A DNA stretch of 44,263 bases from Microbispora hainanensis (GTDB lineage Bacteria; Actinomycetota; Actinomycetes; Streptosporangiales; Streptosporangiaceae). A program made the position numbers and the translations under genes. Shown here piece by piece: positions 16,456-24,548 of the stretch. Each line of letters opens with the position of its first letter. The stretch's first letter is position 1. The DNA lies in assembly GCF_006874475.1 (NCBI RefSeq), contig NZ_VIRM01000064.1, forward strand, positions 1 to 44,263, written 5' to 3'. The notes under the pieces are model-generated. The model was not told where the DNA came from. It worked only from the letters and a program-made list of their open reading frames with translations, and did no database searches.

Positions 16456-19400
16456 TCAGATGCGGTCCCGCTTGCGGCGGCGAGTGGACAGCTCCTGGAC
16501 GATCAATAGAGGGCTTCGCTCCGCCGTGAACCAGTCTGTGACGACGACTCGCGATGGGTGGCCCGCATGTGCGAGCGCTGCCTCGAGCGCGGGCTCCAGA
16601 CGAGGGCTGGAGAGGTTCTCCTCGCAGGCCTCCAAGGGGTGACGAACAACGATGGCGTACGGCGCGCGTCCCACTTTCACCCCGATCGCTCCTGCGTCGG
16701 CCAGGAGGAACGTGCCGCCATAAAGGGCTTGGAGCCCACCCAGCGATATGCGCTCACGATGCACATCGAAAGATGTGGGACCGAGTGGCTTCCCGGACAG
16801 GACGGTGAACAAATCTGAGCCGAGCCGCCAGTCCAGCAACGGGTGGAACACCATGTTTTCGTAGTCCCGCAGGCAGCCATAGCACGACGTCTCGCAGCCG
16901 TCCGCGTGCTCTGGACGGCTGAGATTCTCGAGGAAGGTCGTGACATGCTGGGTGAATTCCGTCGCGACCTTGCCGAGGTGGGTGCTGAACCCTGCTCCGT
17001 TCTCCAGCGCGTCCGCGAGGAACGCGTAGAGCGCCGTCCCTTCGCTATGCGGCCCCGGGTGCACTCCGGCGACGAGTTCGCGAGGGTCGACGTCCAGAAA
17101 CTCGGCTGCGGCAGTTCGTAGCAGGAATGCCAGTGAATACCACGCGGCACGTCGGCCTTGGTGGAGATCGGCACGGAATCGAGGCTTGGGCAGGTCCAGG
17201 CCGAGCCGGAGTCCTTGCTCGGGGTCTGTGATTGATTTCGGACCGACGAACAGGAAGTCTGTCGGGAGCACCGCGCCGAGGGCCACCCGGATGGGTTCAC
17301 CGTACCCCTTCGCTGTGGAATCGATGTCCTGTGGTACGACGTAGCCGCCCCAGCTTCCGGTTGCCTTCCGGAAAGCGAAGCCGTTGCCGTCGTTGTCGTT
17401 GACGATGTAGCGCTGTCCCGGTCCCGAATACAGCTCGGCCGCACCCCATGTGGTAGGCGGCAGGGCCATCAGATCGGTCGTCGCACGGGCTGTCACCATG
17501 CGGGCCGACCAGGAGTAGTTGCCATCGAAGTCGCGGGGAGGAGAACTGGCACGAAAACCTGCGGGTTCTCGCAGATCCACCACTCGGAACTGTTCGGAGC
17601 CACACAGCGGGCATGGTCCCTCTACCCCTCTGACAGCAAGGTGGTTGCATCCGGAGCACAGCCCGACGTGCCGGGAATTCCTGAGCGCTTCGGCGGCTGC
17701 AGCCGGCTTCCCATAGGAGCTCGGGGTGAAGTCCGCTACGCCCACGACCGTGAAGACCTGACCGTCTTTCACAATTTCACTTCCGGGAGCGAAGGATGAC
17801 ACCGCCAGGGCGAGATCTCGATCGATTGTCGCCTCGGGCGGCCAGGGATATGAGCGAAGGGGTTCCTTCAGATAGAGCTGCCGCACGCGCGTGGGAAACC
17901 CGAACATGGGGAGTACGCCGAGGTGCGCGAGCCGCTCGCCGAGGTCCTCACTTTCACCCGGCAGGGCGGCGAGTTCCCCGATTCGATCGAGGAGCTTCTC
18001 TACCCATGCCTGGTCAAACCGTCCTGGATCGAATGTGGTGAACGCTGTGAACGCGGCGGCGTTCGACGTGATCACATCCAGATTCTGCCGGCACCACCGG
18101 CGGATGGTCGGCTCAACAGCGGGCCAAGCCGTGGCGCTGCCGAACTGCCCGTGCACACCGCCAGAGCGGTCGGTAGTGGATAGGCCGGCGGCGAATGCCA
18201 GGCGGAGCGTGTCACTCGCGACGGTCCGTTCCAGGATCTCCCATCGATCGAGGGCGAGGTAGGGGGCGGGGACCGGGTCATTTGTCACCGCTCCCGGATT
18301 GCGGAAGTAGTGCTCGTCGTGACTGCGGCCACGGCACACCGTCAGCGCTATAGCGACGGGGGAGGAGCGGCGGCCTGCACGGCCGACTCGCTGCTGGTAG
18401 TTGAAACGGGTGGGCGGCATGTTCGCCATGACCACTGCGGAGAGCGGGCCTATGTCGATTCCGGCCTCCATCGTGGTGGTCACGGAGAGCAGATCCAGCT
18501 CATGGACAGTGGGCTGTTCCTCCTCATCGAGGAAGACTCGCTGGAACCGGGCTTGCCGTCGCTGTGCCTCGATACGGCCGGTCTGGCCGGTCAGCTCAGC
18601 GCAGTTCAACCGGAATGCCCCTGACTCGTTTTCGGCTTTCCACCCGTAATAGTCGTCCCCGATTGGCTTCAAGGCTTCCGATTCCGCTGGGAGGAGAGCG
18701 CGGCAGCCGGTGCACACCCCGGCGCTAGGCGTGAAATGCTGCCGATCGCAGAGGCGGCACCTCCAGACGCTGTCTCTCCTAGGGCGGATCGCAACCTTGG
18801 CGGGATCGACAAGGAAGTCGGAAACGATACCTCGCCAGTAGCTTTCTGCCTGATCGCGTACGTCACCAGCGTCTAGCCCGTGAAGCTCGGCAACCTTCCT
18901 CCAGTAGCTGTTCAACCGCTTCGGGATGCTGCTCGTATAGGGATCACGCATACCGGAGAACCGCCGCAACTCGGAGAGGATCCGGAGGCTGCCCTGACCG
19001 AGCCCTGCGATTTTCGCATCGCTTCTCGGGTCGATGGCGTCGATCCATCCCATCCCCAGCGATTCGAAATCGCGGTTGGAGCCGGAGAACAGAGCCTCCA
19101 CGGTGTTCTCAAGGAGATCCCCTTCGGCACTCTCAACGGTCTCGCGTAGCGCGTCGGAGAGCCCTCGGATCAGGCGGGGTGGTTGGACGGTCCAGTCGTA
19201 CAGCGCGTGCCAGGGGGCTCCTCCTGGCTCTTGCACGGAAGGGCGGGGTCCGGCTGGATTGACTCCGATGGCCATCAGTCGACGGTGGATGAAGGTTTTC
19301 GCGAGTAGGTCAAGGCGGAGCGGGGCCGTGAGCTTGGCCGCTGCGGCGGCTGCCGCTTCCTCGTCATCGTCGAGCCAGGCCAGTCGTAGGTCTTTCAGGG

Positions 19401-21576
19401 CGTCTGGATCCTTCGCAGCAAGTCGATCGAGATCCGCCCGGTTGTTTGAAGCGCGGGCCCGGGCGATATCGTTGTTGCTGACGGTCTGTTCTCTGGTCGA
19501 TTGCAGAGCGAAGATCCGTACCAGATCTTGGTAGTGCCGCAAGGCGATTCCTGCGGAGAGTTTCGCGGCGTTCTGTCGGCTGTCAGAGAAGATGATGAGC
19601 TTTCGGTCGACGGCTTTCTCGAACTGGTTGGCTAGCTCGGTCGAGAGAACCTGGTTCACCTTCTCGAATCCGGTACGCATGGCGCTGATGGGAGACGATT
19701 GCCGATCGGGGTGTGTAAGGGGCAGGACGCCGATCGTTCGATTCCTAATACGTTCCCAGTCAGTCGCACATGACGGGCAGCGGGATGGAAACGGGGAAAG
19801 TTTGTCGAGATCGATTCGGGCTTCCCCTGTCGCCGGGTCTTTGCTGGCGACGGCGTGGAAGCTCCAGCCGGTCGCCCCCTCCTCTTGATTGATGAGGGTG
19901 CCAGCCCTGGGGTCGAGAACGGAGCGGCGGAACGAGAAGGTCACCGCACCGTTCCCCCGCTGATAGCTGTCTTTGTCGTTCGCCTGCTGTTGCTGGGTTC
20001 GCGGCCAGTAGACGACGTAGTTGTGTGCGGTTCGATCGGGTCGGGCGAGATCTGGGATCCTCGACAGATCGGGAGTGTCTGGCAGCAGGTGGGAGTCGAA
20101 GGTGCCCCGCTCGAAGGCGTCCCAGGGGGCATAGCCGCCGAGGAAGACATCCCCGCATGATCGACAGAACAGCAGCTCCAATACCCGCGCTCCGCACTCG
20201 CAGAATGTCCGCGGACGTGCATATAGACGCCCGACGCCCCGTCCGTCGTACGTGCCCTCGGGGACTTGTGGGCATGCCGGATCTGAGCAGGCCCACATTC
20301 CTGGGACGTTGCGGAAGAACAGGTGAGCGCGGATTTTGTCGTTAGTAGAGGCCGTGGCTTCGCCGAGAGGGACTGTGCGTTCACCGCCAGCCGTCAGCTC
20401 TCCCGGAATGAAGTCGAAAGATTTCTGATCAAGTGCGAAGAACTGCTCGGGGAACCCGCGGTCTCGCTCTGAATCAAGAGACGCGGTCGTCGCGATGACG
20501 CGCAGCTGCTCTGGACGGTCCATGATCCCCAGCCGTTGCCGGAGATTTCGGATGAGGTACGCCACCTCGGTCCCGGCCGTGCCTCTGTGGATGTGCAGCT
20601 CATCGACGACCAGGGTGAACCGGGCACCCGGCGTCTCCTCAAGCCACCGCCGGGTTTCCTTGAAGAAGCCCTCATCGCGGTTCCGTAGCAACATGATGTT
20701 CAGCATCGAATGGTTCGTGATGAGCAGATCCGGGGGCGCGTCATACATATCCCACCGCGACAACATCTCGGCACCTCCCGGCCGAGGTGCGAAATACCGC
20801 GTGTTGTCGTCATCCGCCTTTGCCGCCTGCCTACTCCGTTCTTCCGACTGGCGCAGGAATTCCCGCAATTGTGTGACCGCACCGGCCTGATCCGGTTGCC
20901 CCAACACAGGCGTCATCCCGGTGTAGCGACCGAAGTAGAAGCGGTGCCCACGCCGGTTCGCGTCCAGCCACTCATGGATCGGGTCCCCGTCCAACGCTCG
21001 CCGCAACCTCACGAGCTGGTCGTCGACGAGGGCGTTCGTCGGGTACAACACCATTGCCCGTACGGCTCGCGGGCGGTCCCGTTCACCGGCGCGATGGGGC
21101 ACGTAGGGAGCGCTCGAACGCTCCCACCAGCGCTCCACAGTGCCAGGCGTGCCGCCCCATGACCGGGATTCTCGTAGGAGATCCGAGATGATCGGTAAGA
21201 GGAAGGCCTCGGTCTTTCCGGACCCGGTTCCCGCCGTCACGATCGCATTGCGACCTGGCTTGAGGGCCGCGATCAGCGCTCGCTCCTGATGCGTGTACAG
21301 CTCACGTCCAGCGCCGAGCAACCCCAGCTCTGCGAACTCCTTCAGTTCTTCGGGGGCGCCGGCGCGAGCTACCGATTCGTTGAGCGGGTGGCCGGTGGTC
21401 GCATACTCCGGCCTGATCTCTACGTATGGCTCCGCATACATGCCGCCCGGCAGATCGAGCAACGTTCGGCGTTCCTCACGCAAGCGCGGATCGCGTAGCC
21501 GGAACGCCGTGTCGTAATAACGAAGATATGCGTTACGCAGCGCCTCGAATGTTCGGGCGACGTCAAGCTCACTCAC
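16456..21576 (-). CDS. large DEAD/DEAH helicase with DUF1998 region (DruE/MrfA-like)
   Basis: This is a 1706-residue protein. The start is GTG 21576, with GGAG about five bases upstream and a GTGA overlap with the preceding stop. The frame upstream of it is shadow. RecA-like domain 1 has Walker A at about 114-122 (TAGTGSGKT), motif II DELH at about 325-328 and ATTAS at about 362-366. Domain 2 has IIFSDSRQ, then TTTMEAGIDIG and the arginine-finger block QQRVGRAGRR. Cys pairs suggest zinc sites: CEC and CRSC, CPSC, CRLC and CTGC, CSGC and CPLC. The C-terminal CETSCYGCLRDYEN segment is the DUF1998 hallmark. MrfA repairs DNA and DruE belongs to Druantia defence. Its neighbours point to defence. 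No nuclease domain is visible. Confidence 0.85.
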   Translation of the reverse strand: MSELDVARTFEALRNAYLRYYDTAFRLRDPRLREERRTLLDLPGGMYAEPYVEIRPEYATTGHPLNESVARAGAPEELKEFAELGLLGAGRELYTHQERALIAALKPGRNAIVTAGTGSGKTEAFLLPIISDLLRESRSWGGTPGTVERWWERSSAPYVPHRAGERDRPRAVRAMVLYPTNALVDDQLVRLRRALDGDPIHEWLDANRRGHRFYFGRYTGMTPVLGQPDQAGAVTQLREFLRQSEERSRQAAKADDDNTRYFAPRPGGAEMLSRWDMYDAPPDLLITNHSMLNIMLLRNRDEGFFKETRRWLEETPGARFTLVVDELHIHRGTAGTEVAYLIRNLRQRLGIMDRPEQLRVIATTASLDSERDRGFPEQFFALDQKSFDFIPGELTAGGERTVPLGEATASTNDKIRAHLFFRNVPGMWACSDPACPQVPEGTYDGRGVGRLYARPRTFCECGARVLELLFCRSCGDVFLGGYAPWDAFERGTFDSHLLPDTPDLSRIPDLARPDRTAHNYVVYWPRTQQQQANDKDSYQRGNGAVTFSFRRSVLDPRAGTLINQEEGATGWSFHAVASKDPATGEARIDLDKLSPFPSRCPSCATDWERIRNRTIGVLPLTHPDRQSSPISAMRTGFEKVNQVLSTELANQFEKAVDRKLIIFSDSRQNAAKLSAGIALRHYQDLVRIFALQSTREQTVSNNDIARARASNNRADLDRLAAKDPDALKDLRLAWLDDDEEAAAAAAAKLTAPLRLDLLAKTFIHRRLMAIGVNPAGPRPSVQEPGGAPWHALYDWTVQPPRLIRGLSDALRETVESAEGDLLENTVEALFSGSNRDFESLGMGWIDAIDPRSDAKIAGLGQGSLRILSELRRFSGMRDPYTSSIPKRLNSYWRKVAELHGLDAGDVRDQAESYWRGIVSDFLVDPAKVAIRPRRDSVWRCRLCDRQHFTPSAGVCTGCRALLPAESEALKPIGDDYYGWKAENESGAFRLNCAELTGQTGRIEAQRRQARFQRVFLDEEEQPTVHELDLLSVTTTMEAGIDIGPLSAVVMANMPPTRFNYQQRVGRAGRRSSPVAIALTVCRGRSHDEHYFRNPGAVTNDPVPAPYLALDRWEILERTVASDTLRLAFAAGLSTTDRSGGVHGQFGSATAWPAVEPTIRRWCRQNLDVITSNAAAFTAFTTFDPGRFDQAWVEKLLDRIGELAALPGESEDLGERLAHLGVLPMFGFPTRVRQLYLKEPLRSYPWPPEATIDRDLALAVSSFAPGSEIVKDGQVFTVVGVADFTPSSYGKPAAAAEALRNSRHVGLCSGCNHLAVRGVEGPCPLCGSEQFRVVDLREPAGFRASSPPRDFDGNYSWSARMVTARATTDLMALPPTTWGAAELYSGPGQRYIVNDNDGNGFAFRKATGSWGGYVVPQDIDSTAKGYGEPIRVALGAVLPTDFLFVGPKSITDPEQGLRLGLDLPKPRFRADLHQGRRAAWYSLAFLLRTAAAEFLDVDPRELVAGVHPGPHSEGTALYAFLADALENGAGFSTHLGKVATEFTQHVTTFLENLSRPEHADGCETSCYGCLRDYENMVFHPLLDWRLGSDLFTVLSGKPLGPTSFDVHRERISLGGLQALYGGTFLLADAGAIGVKVGRAPYAIVVRHPLEACEENLSSPRLEPALEAALAHAGHPSRVVVTDWFTAERSPLLIVQELSTRRRKRDRI

Positions 21577-22478
21577 TGGATCTCCAACTTGCGGTGCAAT
21601 GACTTGGCGATCTTCTCGGCGATCCATCGGGGTACCCCGTCGTATGCCCATCCGCTGGCCAGTGGCAGCGGGGGCAATCCTGTGCACAGCACCGCCGCCC
21701 TCCTTTGTTGCCATGGCAGCGGCGTCCGCTGATCGACGACGAGTCTTCCCAAACTCTGCCACCCGTGGTTCCGGCGTTCCGCAGTCCACCGCAGGGGGAA
21801 TGCGGACGCTGACAGCGAAAGGTGGATTCCCTCGCAGCGGTTCACGGAATACCATTGCTGACCACGGAAGATGGAGTAGCGGGGAAGCTGACCGTGGAGA
21901 AGATATCCATAAAGTCCGGGGCGGGGTGACGGGACAATCTGCGGCCAGCCGAATCGCCCTGTCTCTGAAGCAAAAAAACGTAGTTTGGTGTTTCGTGCCG
22001 GTCCTGAACCCGGCTGCCCTAACTCCAGGCGTGTCATTTCATCGGCGAGCTGTTCCGCCGCGCAGGGGAGTAGCTCTATTCCCAGTGCCTGCGCAACCTG
22101 CTCGCCTTGGTGGTGAAACCATATGGTCGTGGGTGGGCGTATGGGGGTCCCCTGGGAGTGGTCGCGCACTACAACGCCCGGGAGGTCCCTTAATTGCTCT
22201 GGGCTGGGGCGTGCTCCAAGAAGCAGTCTCACGCCCGTCTTTCCGGGAAGTGCGGTGAGCGCCACTGGTTGCGCTTTCCATACACGCGTGGCCCAGTTGA
22301 CGTGAAGAATTCCCAGATTATCTAACAGGTCAATCCATTGTGATGCAGGGCCCGTGGGTGTCCTGGCCGCCCATGCGATGTCCTTGCGTAGCCTGTCGAT
22401 TCGTCCGGAGCCGACCTCGGCGAGCCATGAGACGAGTAAATTCGGGTCAAAAATATCGTGGTGCTTAGAAGTTCCCAT
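21573..22478 (-). CDS. uncharacterised middle gene of the helicase operon
   Basis: This 301-residue protein belongs to no family I recognise. The ATG at 22478 lies within the end of the preceding gene, with GAGG about seven bases upstream. GTG 22484 is possible but has poorer spacing. The first 65 residues have a helical DLL...W pattern and the middle contains RPPTTIWFHHQGEQVAQALG. The last third is rich in Trp, Leu and Pro (RRAAVLCTGLPPLPL) and may bind a partner. Three in-frame TTA leucine codons (near 22191, 22323 and 22437) are striking in a high-GC actinomycete. The stop overlaps the start of the helicase gene, so both are probably made in a fixed ratio. Confidence 0.7.
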   Translation of the reverse strand: MGTSKHHDIFDPNLLVSWLAEVGSGRIDRLRKDIAWAARTPTGPASQWIDLLDNLGILHVNWATRVWKAQPVALTALPGKTGVRLLLGARPSPEQLRDLPGVVVRDHSQGTPIRPPTTIWFHHQGEQVAQALGIELLPCAAEQLADEMTRLELGQPGSGPARNTKLRFFASETGRFGWPQIVPSPRPGLYGYLLHGQLPRYSIFRGQQWYSVNRCEGIHLSLSASAFPLRWTAERRNHGWQSLGRLVVDQRTPLPWQQRRAAVLCTGLPPLPLASGWAYDGVPRWIAEKIAKSLHRKLEIQ

Positions 22479-24348
22479 TTCCACGCCTCAGCACAGCTGC
22501 CAAGTACCTCTTCCAGAGTTTCTCGGGAGGAGGATGCTCGATCGCGATCATTTGTCTCCAGAACTTCCACATTGACGGGGTAACATGTGTGATCCGCGGT
22601 TCTTCGGGACGTATCAGTCTCACTTCGATAGTGCCATCAGGATGATCGATCACGAGCCATACCGCAGAGTCGGGGATTTCTTTCCGCTCCGGACCACCGC
22701 TCAACCCAGTCTGTCGCTCATGCCACCACCTGGGTGGCCCTTCTGAAATGAGATCGGTGTAGTGGCCTTCGGCGTCGATCACTGTGGATCCCTGAACGAC
22801 AGGAGAATCAGGATCGGCTGTGTCCGAAGTCGTATCGGGAACGGTCCATTCCTGCGGCGGATGCAGGTAGAAAGTGAGCTGACCTGCCCCGTAATCGAGC
22901 ACGTGCTTACCGGGGGAGAGGCCTCGCCCTCGAAGTTCCGTGCGCTGTCCCGCAGCGTGGATCGGCACGCCATCGAGACACATAACGTCCACCCCCGGCG
23001 GAGGTATCAGATCCGGCTCGCCGCCGAGGAAGTAGTGTCGTCGCTCCCTCGTCAGCCGGACGTGCAATCCTCCGGCGAGGCGCGGCCGCGACGTACTGGA
23101 GAGCCCGTCGATGAACTCGACGTCGGCTGCTATGAACCAGCCGTTCACGGAAGTCTCCTCGGATTCCTCCCAGGCGAATCCGGCTTGGTCGACGAGTTTC
23201 CGGGCCTCCTCCTCACTTCGCTTGTTGAAGAGGATGAGGGAGGGCATGAAGGGTTCCGGCTTGTCCACCTCGGTCCAGCCGCCCAAGGGGTCCTCTTGCA
23301 GGATGAGCGGGTTCCGGCGGGGCTGGAGGCTGACCCCAAGGTATTTCCCCCATGCGACCAGACCATTCTCTAGGGCTTCGCCCAGATCCGGCAGCGTGCC
23401 CGAAAGTGTGTACAGGGCCCCGTCGCCTCGCGCCTCCACAGCCAGGTGGCCGTCGTGGTGTGTCAGGTTGTCCTCGTTGGTGCCGGGAATGCGCTCAACC
23501 CGCCACCTCAGCGCCCACCATCCCTCACGGCGATCCTCGGTCGCCGCGACGCGCAACCGTAGCTGCTGCAATCTGCTAGGGACGGGAGGAACGCGATCCG
23601 TGGCCTCGGCAAGGGATACCAGCAATGCTCCGAGGATTGAATCCTCCTCGCTGTGTTTACCCTGCTTCTTGAGGGCTTCTTGGAGCCGTCTGGAGAGTCG
23701 GAACTTATCCCCCCACATCCGAAGTTCCTGAAGTAGCACGGTGGCGTCACGCCCGCGCCGCTTCCTCAAGAACGGAGTGAGTCGATCTTGATCGGCCGCG
23801 CATATCAGGGCCTGCGACTGGGCGTACCCGATGAGCTCTCGCCCCTTGGACGCGTGCAACGTACTGAACCCGCGGGTTCCTCCCTGCTTCTCCAGCCACT
23901 CATCGAGGCACGTCCAGAAGTACGCCACCGTTGAGTAGTCGCGTTGCAGGTGGTCTTTACAGCCCCGGCTGAACCAGCTCGGTGGGGGGAGGAGTTCGGC
24001 CAGCCTGTCGTAGTAGGGGTGCGCTCCCCGCCCACCGTCTCCTCGCATGCGTGTCGCCGCCAGCACGCAAACGGCGAGCAGCGGCAGACACGGGGGTGGA
24101 TCCTCCTGTGGGGATCTCTTCCAGGTTAGGACCGACTTATAAGCGTGCCGGTAGGCGTCCCCACTCCAATCGATGACCTCATCGGCGACGGCGGTGCACA
24201 GATCGCTGATCGCGTCCTTCGTTTGGGCCTCGCGGTGCAGGTCTGCGGCCTTCTCGTCGTCGATGAAGAACAGCAATGGACGGCCCGTTCGTTCGGGACC
24301 GAAGAATTCCTCGGCTAGCCGAGCTTGCCACCAGTTAGAAGAACGCAC
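22465..24348 (-). CDS. uncharacterised first gene of the helicase operon
   Basis: This is a 627-residue protein of no recognised family. I prefer GTG 24348 because the 27 codons before it (from GTG 24429) include rare ATA and read like non-coding sequence. The ribosome binding site is poor for both. The N-terminal half is helical with NWWQARLAEEFF, RPLLFFIDDE and HPYYDRLAELL, then STVAYFWTCLDEWLE. The C-terminal half, from about residue 300, looks mainly beta-stranded with many Trp and Gly (LRGRGLSPGKHVLDYG). No nuclease, methylase or transmembrane motif is visible. It heads a three-gene operon with the 301-residue protein and the DUF1998 helicase. Local GC is visibly below that of the flanking genes, suggesting acquisition. 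Confidence 0.65.
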   Translation of the reverse strand: MRSSNWWQARLAEEFFGPERTGRPLLFFIDDEKAADLHREAQTKDAISDLCTAVADEVIDWSGDAYRHAYKSVLTWKRSPQEDPPPCLPLLAVCVLAATRMRGDGGRGAHPYYDRLAELLPPPSWFSRGCKDHLQRDYSTVAYFWTCLDEWLEKQGGTRGFSTLHASKGRELIGYAQSQALICAADQDRLTPFLRKRRGRDATVLLQELRMWGDKFRLSRRLQEALKKQGKHSEEDSILGALLVSLAEATDRVPPVPSRLQQLRLRVAATEDRREGWWALRWRVERIPGTNEDNLTHHDGHLAVEARGDGALYTLSGTLPDLGEALENGLVAWGKYLGVSLQPRRNPLILQEDPLGGWTEVDKPEPFMPSLILFNKRSEEEARKLVDQAGFAWEESEETSVNGWFIAADVEFIDGLSSTSRPRLAGGLHVRLTRERRHYFLGGEPDLIPPPGVDVMCLDGVPIHAAGQRTELRGRGLSPGKHVLDYGAGQLTFYLHPPQEWTVPDTTSDTADPDSPVVQGSTVIDAEGHYTDLISEGPPRWWHERQTGLSGGPERKEIPDSAVWLVIDHPDGTIEVRLIRPEEPRITHVTPSMWKFWRQMIAIEHPPPEKLWKRYLAAVLRRGNGNF

Positions 24349-24548
24349 AGGTAGTGCCGATGTGAGCGGTAGGATATGGGATATCTGTCCACAATAGAGA
24401 TCAGGCTGGGAACAACCACCCCATGTCACCTGCTGTTATGCGATTGTGACAGTGCTTTCTGAGGTTGGCGGTCGCACTGGCGATAGTGAAAGTATGGCCT
24501 CGCCATCGGTACGCTTCGCCCCGCATCCGGCGACGACGCCGCGTCTCC

